A DNA stretch of 64,000 bases from Casuarina equisetifolia (taxonomy: Eukaryota > Streptophyta > Magnoliopsida > Fagales > Casuarinaceae), in assembly GCA_028551475.1 (NCBI GenBank), contig CM052362.1:17280021-17344020 (forward strand). The letters run 5' to 3'. Position 1 is the stretch's first letter. Every line of letters starts with the position of its first letter. A program made the position numbers and the translations under genes. Under the pieces are notes generated by a model. It was given only the letters and a program-made list of their open reading frames with translations. It made no database searches and was not told where the DNA came from. This document shows positions 48,198 through 64,000 of the stretch, in pieces.

Positions 48198-48758
48198 GTA
48201 TCTCTCTCTCTCTCATTCTTTTTATCTTTTCCATTCTTTTTCTTTTGTATTTGCAGCTACAAGATCTTGATCTCTTTCTTCTGTCGATTTTACTGGTTTT
48301 CGTTGAAGTTGAGTTAGTTCTGAGCTTGATTTTCGGGCTCCAATAGCAGTGATTGTTTTGTTCGGTGATGCGTTTTATGAAGTTTGATTTGGATGGTCTA
48401 CGAATGTTGAGGTTCGTTTGTTGCTGAAATATGTGGACAAAGAAGAGCGAGGTGAATTTCGGATCGTATGGCAACCCTTCCGTGTTTCTCTAGTTGTAAA
48501 TTGAGCTCTCGCTGGTATTTCCGTGCTTCCTTGGCTGCGAAGCATAGCATTAGGGTTTTTGGACTGGGGAGAGGGATATTTGCTTAGCTTTTCGATTTTG
48601 GGGTTAATATTATGTCGTAATTATGCATGTGAAAGCTTTTTATTAGAGTCCGTGTTGTGCCAGAAATAGGTCTCTGGTTTTCTTGGAGTGAATGTTTAGT
48701 TATGGTGATGCTTTGGCACTAGGATTCCGGTTTTAAGATTCGGTGTATCTTTCTGCAG
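48198..48758 (+). other. Probable intron in the CUL1 5' untranslated region
   Basis: Donor 'aaatcag|gtatctctc' at 48198 and acceptor 'ctttctgcag|att' at 48758, between a pyrimidine-rich leader and the exon holding the CUL1 ATG (48797). Leader introns are usual in plant cullin genes. Inferred from splice consensus only. Confidence 0.55.
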
Positions 48759-48796
48759 ATTCCGGTTTTGAGGTTGAGGAATTGGGATCTGTCACC

Positions 48797-55049
<6,253 letters not shown>

Positions 55050-56904
55050 CTTGGCCCAGGTGATGATCATCCACGGAATCGGTACTGCTGTTGCTGCCAG
55101 TAGCGTGGAGACAAAAGCATATGTAAATGCTACTGTGAGGTGTTCCCTCTTGGCGATGGCTTAGAAGCAGCAGCTGAGAATGCTTGTACATTTTACCCTC
55201 GAAGCCAGACATGGACACAACTACCGCAGATGTGCACCCGATAACAAGAAATTGTAATTTTTTTTCCCCATAAAGTGGTCCAGTGCACCGTTTGAAACCT
55301 ATCCAGCAACTTGTAATATGCCTGCGAATAGCCGTCTCATAACTTCTTGATGTTTGTTTCTGAATGCTCATTTGCCCCCAATGGAAAAGATAAAATCTCT
55401 GTTCTTCACTTGCCATTGCATCTTGATTCTCAATTTTAACTAAGTTATCCAATTCCCCGAAGCTCTGCTGTTCTATGCAGTAGCCTATGCGTTTGCTTAT
55501 AGTAATTTCTTGGATCAAAAGCATAAAATACTTGGGCTGTCTTTAACTTGTGGGACATCTTTGGAACTGTCAATAGGCGTAGGGGAGTGCTCTGTAATTT
55601 TCATATACAGCATTGTTTTCCCTCGGTGAGATGAAGCCATTTTTTATTAAATGTTGTCGACATGTTTGAAGAATTTGCAATGGCCGATCAATATCTAACC
55701 ACAGGTTTAATCGCTTCTTCTTTCTCCTATGTTGGCACGGATGAGAGAGAATGAAAAGGAAAGAGAAGTAAAAGAAAAGACGGTCTTTATAGAGGGAAAC
55801 TGAAACCTCAAATTCTTGAAAAGGTAACACAATAGAGAATTGAATTTTCATCTTCTCTCACGTGCTGCTGCCGAACAGTAAAGCTCACGAATTCATAGAA
55901 AATTTAAACATGTTTTCAAAGCCCCTATCTCGGACCCAATATCAGTTCTATGGGCCAAGGTGGGAATCGCGACACCAACTATGCATGCGCATGTTAGAGA
56001 CCAAATAAGCAAGAGTGCAACTCATGGAAACACAAGCCCAACAAATGAGTGCACGACAGACCCGATAGAAAGGGTAAGTCAACTTCTCCTGTCCCTGAAG
56101 CAATCTGGACAATACGAAAGCCACTGGAGAAAGCTCAGAAATGCAATGCCTTCATTCAAATCACCGGAACAAGGAAGGAAGATCAGAAAGAGTTAGTCAC
56201 CTCACCCTCCTAAAAGGAGCGCGCCAAACACCAAGATATTTTTCTCTTTATTACTCTTTCATTTCTTGTGTAATTCAGATGTACAATAGCCTTATCTAAA
56301 GTATATGTACCAAAAATAAAAAAGAAAATATATACACAATTACAAACGAATGCCCTCTTATCATAATAGTATATTATCCCCAACTCCTAGAATCATCCAC
56401 CACGCTTTTGGACAGAATGCCAAGACGATTCATGGAAAGAAACACCCAATCTGACACCCATTTCCTTGTAGAGCTGGATTTAGGTCCATGGCTATGTCGT
56501 GATGACTATTTCAAATGCCTTGCCTAACGAACAGAAAACATTTCTGGGTAATATCGCTCTAGCCGCGAGAACCAAAATGGAAGTAGCTTTCTCACTGAGA
56601 TTCGGAATTCAGTCGTGATGATGAAATCTGAGTGCTCTTTTAACAAAGTCGACGAGGCATGCCTTCGTAGGCAGCTAATCAAATTGTGATTAGTCCAATG
56701 TGCAAGAGTAAACTCTTGCAACCCAAATGGGCAAACAGAGATCCCAATCAACAAGAGGAAAGCCATTTAAAAATGGTGACGTGATAACTTAAGGGAGCTT
56801 TTCTTTTTTCTTTGTAATGGAAGTTCTGTTTGTTTCATGGAAAATGTTTATCTCGTTGCACAAGCAAATTCGAAAGAAACTTATAAGTTTGTCTGTATTC
56901 TAGC
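55050..56904. other. CUL1 3' untranslated region and intergenic DNA
   Basis: The first ~500 bases are probably 3' UTR of CUL1. No gene recognised in the rest. Confidence 0.45.
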
Positions 56905-57576
56905 ATGATCAGTGTTGCTTATCATAGCTTTCCAAGTTGGTGTTACATTGACGCACGTAAAGGAGGATTTCAAGGCGGTTCAATGAATGCGTGTGAACAA
57001 ACACAACAGTGCGTAACCCCAATTTCTTCATGTAAACATGAAAGTGAACGAAGCAAAATTAACGGTCCTCTGGGCATTCCAATTGTCCAACGCTTTGGCT
57101 TGCTTTCTTTTCAGCACACCATTTCTCTAACCATGTTTGATATGGGCGATTTAAGCTCCCCGAGCTTGGAATCTGGGACCCAGAGATTTCTTGAAAAAGA
57201 TAGGTCGCGAAAAAGAGGTGGTTCAGTTCCCACGACAACTGATGGTAATGCAGTCCTAGCAAGTCAGGAACAGCATTCCTTTGCGTGTGATCTAGGTCTT
57301 CATTTAGTGGGTTGTCCGTTTCCACAAGCCACGAATGTGTCACCCATTTTTTATTGTTCGTGGGAGATGTGTTTTAGCCTCTTCGGACTCTTGAGTTCCC
57401 TTCTGAGCGTGTCGATTCCTGACTTGCCAATGTTTGTCAACTTGATCTCTATGAATTATACTATCTTTGGATGTGATTTGCCAACCATTAGTTCAATATT
57501 GCAAGTGACCTGTTGTAGGAAGAGAGGTAAAGAAAACTTCTACAGTTTGATAAACTCAAACCGATTCCTTGGTTGA
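56905..57576 (+). CDS. Unrecognised open frame, 223 codons
   Basis: Uninterrupted from an ATG at 56905 to a stop at 57574-57576. The product is Ser/Cys-rich with a hydrophobic stretch (about residues 145-185, WEMCFSLFGLLSSLLSVSIP). No family is recognised, no repeated motif is seen, and there is no supporting splice or promoter context. The antisense strand also has open stretches here (57059-57343). It could be chance or a decayed gene on either strand. The call is deliberately weak. Confidence 0.15.
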   Translation: MISVAYHSFPSWCYIDARKGGFQGGSMNACEQTQQCVTPISSCKHESERSKINGPLGIPIVQRFGLLSFQHTISLTMFDMGDLSSPSLESGTQRFLEKDRSRKRGGSVPTTTDGNAVLASQEQHSFACDLGLHLVGCPFPQATNVSPIFYCSWEMCFSLFGLLSSLLSVSIPDLPMFVNLISMNYTIFGCDLPTISSILQVTCCRKRGKENFYSLINSNRFLG

Positions 57577-58844
57577 ACGCCCACTTTTCACTTCTGTACT
57601 CCTGTAAACACTCTACCCACGTTTTCAAAACAACAGGTGGTTTCACCTTTGGAATTAGATTCAATTTGCCCACGGTAAAGCTCCATGGCCTGGGGGAGTA
57701 ATGGGAGCCGAGGTAATCATTTAAAAGTCATGCTACCTCCCTCTGGTTTTTGTTACCCACTAGAGTAATTGCATCATCATTTAGCTTGTCCTGCCTCTAG
57801 GCTTAGTTCAACTGAACATATCATTGCAGTTGCATAGGTCATCTTTAAGGGGGCCAGCTAGTTTTTCAACCGAAGTTTAAAGTTCATGGCATCATCAATT
57901 CCATTGCTTACTTCTTTTTTTTAAAAATTAAAAATTGGCATTGTTATTGATAATACAAGTTGAGTGAATTATTAGACACAACCACAACTAGTGGATTAAA
58001 AATAACTACATAATGAAAATCTTTTTAGGACATTAATCACTTAAAAATAAAATACCAAAAAATTAATGAGCATCCTTTATTCAAGGGAGCCTATAATAAT
58101 TAAGACCCAATTGACTTTCCCATGCTATTTTCCTCCAATTGCTTGGAAGAGATCCACTGCTTACTTGGTTTCTTACCTAGCTGAACTTTGAACTCCTATT
58201 TTAATTTCGTAGTGAATGTCTGAGCTTTGCTTTGTGCTCTACTTGCTACTCCCACTTTAATGACATTCCACTCCGAACATCCAAAAAGCCATCACAACTT
58301 GTCGCTGAGTGCTTCCCGCGCAACAATGATATGAATCAGATCAAACATGCATACATAATTGCTTACCGCACTGCAATTATTGTTTCGCTCTTCTCTCTCC
58401 CGCCACTAAGTAAAAGCTCTTTCATCTCAGTCCATTTTCTGTTTGATTCTTTCAAGATATTGAACGGTGATGTTGTTTGGAACCCCCACGCTGTTGCTTT
58501 CTTCTTTCCTTATTAGAAATCTTGTAGAGAAAACAGAAAAAGTGGCATCTGCTTCTGTTTGATTTTCCATTTTTTCCCTGGTTACAGCGGCAAATTCATC
58601 AAAGTACTTACAACAGACAATTTGACAAGAAAAGATTCCATTAATTGACAATTTCTACAAATACTAGTTACACATGAGCAGTGCAGTCCAATGATCCACA
58701 ATTATTTCCCTCTGCATAGCCACTAGCTAGTGATTTGGTAATGTCCTTCGGTCAACACGTAGGCTACTGAAACTTAATCATAGTTTTTTTTTCTTTTTTC
58801 ATATTTTATACCAAGTCTGATAATGGGCACCCCAAGGTGGGGAA
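57577..58844. other. Intergenic DNA downstream of the dioxygenase gene
   Basis: No gene recognised; includes the expected 3' UTR of the minus-strand dioxygenase near 58500-58844. Confidence 0.45.
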
Positions 58845-60199
58845 TTAAGTGGGGCCTTCTTGGTTTGAATTCCAGGGGTGAATCTTGGCAAAATCCAGGG
58901 TTTTCTTGCCTTGCAACTTGTTTGTCACATAGTGTTTACTGTACTCTCCATGATTGTATCGTCTATACTTGCATGGGCTGTTTTCATTCACCAATTCGGG
59001 CAATGGTCCAAGCTCTATTTCGTAACTTGGAGCATAAAATGTGACCATTGAAAGTCGGTCTTTCTCTTTGTGAGTCACTGCTCTATGCTCCACACTCTTG
59101 TATTTGCCATTCGTAAGAACCTGAAAAATTTGAAAATCAAGAAACGTCCCAATTAAGATGTTAATCGTGAACAAGAAGGAAGTTATCTCACAGATTTCGG
59201 ATCTCTTACTTCTATGGTGTCACCAACGTTGATTACAAGAGCGTTTGGGATGAGTTGAACGGGCACCCATTTGCTATCTTTAAGGATTTGAAGTCCTACT
59301 GAGCTGCCCTTTCCTTGCTGCAGCACCGTGAGAGCACTTCCATCTGAATGCGGGCTTAGACCTAAAACAAGGTCAGGTCTTGTACATGGTGGGTAGTAGT
59401 TCATCCTTATGGCTTGCACAGCCACCCCAAACATCTCTTCAAAGACGTCTGGTCTCAACCCTAGGCTGATGGCTATATATTTCAACAGATTCTTGCAAAG
59501 TTTCCTCACTTCTCTCGAGTAAAGATCTATAGTTTCACTGCAGGGATAAAACATGGGGTTAAATGATTAACCAAAAGATTGGCAGATTACAGAGATGAGC
59601 ATAGCATAACTTTTACCTGAAGTTGGCTGGCTTTGTTGGCCATAGCTTGGGGTTCCTGATGAAGTTGGGTTCAACCCCAAGAGCAAACATGTTACACCAA
59701 TCCAGCTTTTGGTCCTCCGAGAAAACAAAGGCCTGTCCATATCCCTGGACAGTCCCCGGCGCCATTGCGTACTTCTGTTTCTCTCCCAACGGTAGCATGA
59801 AGAACTCCCTGGACAACTTCTCTGTGCTCTCAAGCAAAGTCAGCTCAATTTCATGATTTATTACCTAAAAGTATAATAAAATGTTAGCTTACAAAGTAAC
59901 ATGACCATTATTTAAGCAATAGTAAGGTATGTAATAGGTACCTGAAAGAATCCCCAGTTCTCACAAGCGGTTGCAAGTTGCAAAATCTCACTACGGAATT
60001 GATCTTTGTTTCCCTTGACAAGTTTGGAGAAATCAATGACAGGAATTTCAGTGGGTGATGATGGAGCGGTGGCTAGTGCTGGCCTCTCGGTCATGTCCCT
60101 TACAAATCTTTCTGGAATCGTGGTTGGCTTACCCTTTCTTAGCTCCTGGACATCGTCGATGTGCCCAACGTTGAAGGGAGAATGGGGAGCTGGGGCCAT
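58845..60199 (-). CDS. 2-oxoglutarate/Fe(II)-dependent dioxygenase, SRG1-like (DOXC class)
   Basis: Cytosolic oxygenase that uses 2-oxoglutarate, O2 and Fe(II) to hydroxylate or demethylate small molecules; the substrate cannot be told. Exons on the minus strand are 59942-60199, 59617-59864, 59210-59537 and 58845-59120 (1110 nt, 369 aa). The N-terminal DIOX_N region includes IPVIDFSKL and CENWGFFQ (to residue 86) and continues VINH. NYYPPC is at residues 215-220. The iron ligands are His232, Asp234 (HSD) and His290 (VEHR), and the 2-oxoglutarate-binding pair is Arg300 and Ser302 (RLS). Every catalytic residue is present and the length is typical. The layout and the NGKYKSVEHR string resemble SRG1 and codeine-demethylase-like proteins. 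It is divergent to the PPR gene, with 1.76 kb between. Confidence 0.92.
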
Positions 60200-60263
60200 G
60201 GAACAGAGAATTTAGAGGTTTACAGTAAGAAATCAACTTGGCAACACTACCCTTGAACCCGTG

Positions 60264-60271
60264 TATTTATA
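60264..60271 (-). promoter_or_regulatory. TATA box of the dioxygenase gene
   Basis: TATAAATA on the minus strand, 65 bases upstream of the ATG, implying a leader of roughly 35 bases. Confidence 0.65.
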
Positions 60272-61963
60272 GAGGGAGGATGGGGTTATTCAACATAATT
60301 TGGTATGATATGTGGGTGATCCATGTCATGCACTATAAGAAATCAAGTCGTACATGAAACCCCTTGTTCAGAATTGACGCCTGGAGGAGATTGAAACGCA
60401 TAAAAGGCCACTGAATCAGCCGAAAGATATAGTAGCACTTCCGACTGCACAGCATTATTGTTCCTGTTATGTCTTACATTTTCAACTCTATGAAAAGAAT
60501 ATGTGATTTCTTTTCTCTTTTTCTGTACTTTGGGAGCTCGGAATCTGATAGTAGTGTGGTGGTGGCTGTCCCTTGATAAAGTCTTTTGGACGATACAAAA
60601 TAGACGGTCTCAGAAAGGGTGGACCCTCAACAAGCGATGGCATGTTGGTCAAGGGCATGATGACTGCAACACTACATCTGGTCTGCAGAGTGGAGAAACG
60701 TGCACAATAAAGGGAGAGAAATTTAAAAGACTCTTCAGTTTAAAAAACTAAATTAGGTATGATATTTGCTACTGATCTCCCACTTTGCCCGACTGACAGA
60801 GCTCGTCATCCGCAGGGAATATTCATAATGAGTCCAGAATCTTGACTCTGGCATTTTGAGAAGACATTGGAAATTTTTTGGCTGAAGAAAGAACAGGACA
60901 CGAGGTTATCATACCTGAAAGCTACTATCATTGAGATTAGAAAGGGCTTTAAGATAGTAACCCAGAAATGAATATGGTATATCTGCAAATGATATTTTGG
61001 ACTGAAGTAGAAAGTTATCCCAAAGAGATGCAGGACAAGGTACCTGAGAATCTCAGAAAGCAAAAGCCATTAAGCGTCAGGGAAAAGCAAAGTACAACAT
61101 GGAAAAATGTGCATTACCCTGCACTGCATTTTGGACAATATGCATAGACCCTCCTCCGTCGTACATTATCTGTAGTTTAGAGACACAGTACCGAATATTG
61201 CTTTGTGCATTCACGAGTCACTATGAAAAGACAGAAAGGGTGTTTGGAGAGTGTCTGAAAGCCCCCACTGTGCACGCTTCTGACAAGCCTTTCATGACTT
61301 TCTGCAATTACTTGCAGCAAGTAAAGCAAAAGGAAGGACAGAGCCTCCCTGATTCCAAAATCCTGCAGCATCATCCACGCGTTAGTTCTAAGATAATCCA
61401 TCACTGAAGTGCAGACATACTACAAGCTTTTGTGCTGGAATATCTCCATATTCTCTTGAGGTTTTGTTAGATCTATGTGCCATACCATGAAACAACCCCA
61501 TAATGACAATATGTCCAATACCATGTTGATCTTGTTTTCTTTTGAATTATTTGCACACTATATGAATAGGAGAAGGAATTTTCACGTAATTTGAGTTCTT
61601 CATATTTAGGCTTAATGAAAGAAAATGAATAAGGAAATTAGGAAAAAAAGAAAGCAATAATTTTTCTCAAAACATTCTTAAATTTAATTAAAAAAATAAT
61701 TGAATGGATTTAAATCTAATATACTTATTTTGTAAGATCTCCACATAAATCTTATTTACCATGAGTTATATGAACCCTTTTTTGAGAGATATTACGAAAA
61801 CAAGATTATCTTTGAAAACATTTTCGTTAAAAATAATAATAATAATAAACTAATGCCTTACAGGCGTTTTGTAATAAACTTTGTCTATTTACCAAAACGT
61901 CCTCAACTTATTTTTTGTAAGATGCCTAAGCCCAGGGTACGTTTGTAAGTGAGTTTCCGACCG
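60272..61963. other. Intergenic region between dioxygenase and PPR genes
   Basis: Contains a 102-codon plus-strand open stretch (61099-61407) and an 82-codon one (60503-60751). Neither is recognised. From ~61540 it is AT-rich, ending in the probable PPR promoter, which has an (AAT)n-like run near 61831-61848. Confidence 0.4.
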
Positions 61964-63775
61964 ATGAACCGAAATCTCCTTTTCTCAGGGGCCTCTGTAT
62001 CTCCTTCCCGCCAAAAGAGAGGGTCAAGGTTTTTTCATACCAAAGCTATTTTGATTCAACAGCTTCAGTGCTGTAAAGATTTCATTTCGGCAACATTAGC
62101 GCACGGCAATGCTTTAAAGTTTGGTTTCTTAAACGACACCATTACCACCAACCATTTGATTAATAGTTATGTCAGAGTCCAAGATATCAAGGATGCGCAC
62201 CAATTGTTCGATGAAATGCTCGAACCCAATGTGGTATCGTGGACTTCGCTTATGGCCGGTTACGTCGATACAGGTAAACCCCGGATGAGTCTTTGGCTGT
62301 TTGGGAGAATGCTGAGGAGTTCGATTGTGCCCAACGATTTTACCTTGGCGACTGCCATTAATGCTTGTTCGCTCCTCGCTGATATAGAATTAGGTAGGAG
62401 AATTCACACCCTTATACAAATATTGGGCTTTCAATCTAGCCTTTTTGTTTGTTCTTCACTTGTTGATATGTATGGGAAATGCAATGACGTTGATGAAGCT
62501 CGACGGGTTTTTGACTTGATGGGTTGTAGGAATGTTGTTTCATGGACTTCAATGATCACCGCCTATTCCCAGAATGCACGAGGTGATGACGCACTCCGAG
62601 TTTTTAGGGAATTCAGCGGCTTGACGTTGTATCGTCCAAACCATTTCATGTTGAGCAGTGTCATTAGCGCTTGCGCAAGCTTGGGTAGACTATTTTCTGG
62701 GAAAGTCGCGCATGGGGCAGTGATTCGTCATGGCCATGACTCAAATGATGTGGTTGCAAGTGCACTTGTGGACATGTATGCCAAATGTGGGTCTATTAGT
62801 TATTCGGACAAGGTCTTTCGGAGGATTTCAAATCCTTCTGTAATTTCATATACCTCAATGGTTGTAGGTGCCGCTAAGTACGGACTTGGGAAGCTGTCCC
62901 TCAATCTCTTCAAAGAAATGGATGACAGAAAAATAAAACCCAACGACGTTACCTTTGTAGGGGTCTTACATAGTTGTAGCCACTCGGGGCTCGTTGATGA
63001 AGGCCTTGGGTACTTGAAATCCATGTATGTGAAGCATGGCATAATGCCAGATGCGAGGCACTATACATGTGTCGTTGACATGCTTGGTAGAACTGGTCGT
63101 GTTGACGAAGCCTACCAATTAGCAAAATCTATCAAGGTAGAATCTGGACAAGGGGCTTTGTTGTGGGGTACACTACTTTCAGCTAGCAGGCTCCATGGAA
63201 GGTTGGATATTGCAGTTGAAGCCACCGGGAGGCTAATAGAATCCAATCAACAAGTTTCTGGTGCATATGTCACATTATCGAACGCTTATGCGTTGGCTGG
63301 GGATTGGGGGAATGTCCATAATCTACGATCAAAAATGAAGCGCACTGGAGTTTATAAGGAACCTGGTTGTAGTTGGATGGAGATTAAGGATTCAACTTAT
63401 GTGTTCCATGCTGGAGATGTAGCTTCATGTCCACAAGGGGGTGAAACTCTGAGTCTGTTGAGGGAATTAGATGTGAGAATGAAGGAAAGAGGGTATGTTG
63501 GAGGGAGTGTAGGTTTGGTATTTGTGGAGGTGGAAGAGGAAGCCAAAGAAGAGATGGTGGGTCTGCACAGTGAGAGACTGGCCTTGGCTTTTGGATTGAT
63601 AAATGTCCCTAAAGGAATGACAATCAGAGTGATGAAGAATTTGAGAATGTGCAGGGACTGCCACGAGGCTTTCAAGCTAATTAGTGATATTGTTGCGAGG
63701 GAGTTTGTTGTGAGAGATGTGAATAGATTTCATCATTTTAAGAACGGATCTTGCACTTGTAAAGATTTTTGGTAA
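61964..63775 (+). CDS. REME2: PPR-DYW protein, organelle RNA editing factor (At4g15720/REME2-like)
   Basis: Single-exon, 603 aa. The N-terminus is Arg/Ser-rich and lacks acidic residues, fitting a mitochondrial (or plastid) targeting peptide. PLS-type pentatricopeptide repeats follow from about residue 60 (NVVSWTSLMAGY, SSLVDMYGKCNDVDEARRVF, SALVDMYAKCGS). E/E+ motifs follow (LLWGTLLSASRLHGR, GCSWMEIKD) and then a DYW deaminase domain with His535-x-Glu537 (HSERLA) and Cys563-xx-Cys566 (CRDCH), the zinc and catalytic residues. Such proteins bind one or a few organelle transcripts and convert C to U. The last three residues are DFW, not DYW. The start is the ATG at 61964 (MNRNLLF); a GTG 15 bases upstream is rejected. 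The orthology is from remembered similarity to Arabidopsis At4g15720, so the targets (recalled: rps3, rps4) are tentative. Confidence 0.93.
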   Translation: MNRNLLFSGASVSPSRQKRGSRFFHTKAILIQQLQCCKDFISATLAHGNALKFGFLNDTITTNHLINSYVRVQDIKDAHQLFDEMLEPNVVSWTSLMAGYVDTGKPRMSLWLFGRMLRSSIVPNDFTLATAINACSLLADIELGRRIHTLIQILGFQSSLFVCSSLVDMYGKCNDVDEARRVFDLMGCRNVVSWTSMITAYSQNARGDDALRVFREFSGLTLYRPNHFMLSSVISACASLGRLFSGKVAHGAVIRHGHDSNDVVASALVDMYAKCGSISYSDKVFRRISNPSVISYTSMVVGAAKYGLGKLSLNLFKEMDDRKIKPNDVTFVGVLHSCSHSGLVDEGLGYLKSMYVKHGIMPDARHYTCVVDMLGRTGRVDEAYQLAKSIKVESGQGALLWGTLLSASRLHGRLDIAVEATGRLIESNQQVSGAYVTLSNAYALAGDWGNVHNLRSKMKRTGVYKEPGCSWMEIKDSTYVFHAGDVASCPQGGETLSLLRELDVRMKERGYVGGSVGLVFVEVEEEAKEEMVGLHSERLALAFGLINVPKGMTIRVMKNLRMCRDCHEAFKLISDIVAREFVVRDVNRFHHFKNGSCTCKDFW

Positions 63776-64000
63776 GAATCAAGCTCTACTCTTAGACGTG
63801 GGAAATCTTAATAACAGCTGGGGAAGTCCCCAAAAAGACGGGAAGATTCTAAATTTTACAACTAGATGATGATGATGAGCATTGCAGTAGATATGAAACA
63901 GGCAATGAATGGCTTGAAATTATAGGACAAAGTTTTCTAAATCTTGGTCTAATCATGCGAGTCAAAGGTTTTGATTTCAGAACTTTTCCCATTTACCATT

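Noticed and set aside
61949-61963. Longer PPR start using GTG
   Set aside because: A GTG start is not expected in a plant nuclear gene; the ATG at 61964 gives a normal targeting peptide. The same reasoning sets the HAK-B and HAK-C starts at 8140 and 13675.

Overview
The window is nuclear DNA of a flowering plant, most likely a core eudicot. The evidence is its intron-rich genes with GT-AG junctions, a plastid acyl carrier protein, a plant-type PPR-DYW editing factor, an NF-YB subunit and abundant decayed Ty1/copia elements. The species cannot be told from the sequence alone.

Left part (1-38 kb): a cluster of HAK/KUP/KT potassium transporter genes of the HAK5 (cluster I) type. HAK-A (minus, 925-4417) and HAK-B (plus, 8140-11442) are divergent and both intact: seven coding exons each, with exons 2-7 of identical length. 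HAK-C (plus, 13675-20499) is a tandem copy of HAK-B, and the repeated unit is about 5.5 kb. HAK-C is dead: exon 2 is split by a 3.7-kb LTR element with a clean 5-bp target duplication, and there is also a nonsense codon, a deletion across an intron-exon border and an early stop. HAK-D (minus, about 36.3-37.9 kb) is an older copy of HAK-A that kept only exons 1-4, fused by a deletion to a duplicate of HAK-A's 3' flank. The element inside HAK-C carries an intronless, apparently complete plastid acyl carrier protein reading frame. This is the most striking object in the window.

Middle (20.5-48 kb): a repeat-rich stretch. It holds a deleted Ty1/copia element with both LTRs (22.6-26.0 kb), fragments of three other LTR elements, a solo LTR with perfect target duplication (31841-32327), a short NF-YB gene (32683-33060), a 36-bp minisatellite, and a 3.5-kb array of seven ~496-bp tandem units (43.4-46.9 kb) of unknown nature.

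Right part (48-64 kb): ordinary single-copy gene space. It holds CUL1 (plus, 19 coding exons, 744 aa, scaffold of SCF ubiquitin ligases), a 2-oxoglutarate/Fe(II) dioxygenase of the SRG1-like group (minus, four exons, 369 aa) and a single-exon PPR-DYW organelle RNA-editing factor (plus, 603 aa). These genes have no evident joint pathway; the only functional grouping is the HAK cluster, for potassium uptake.
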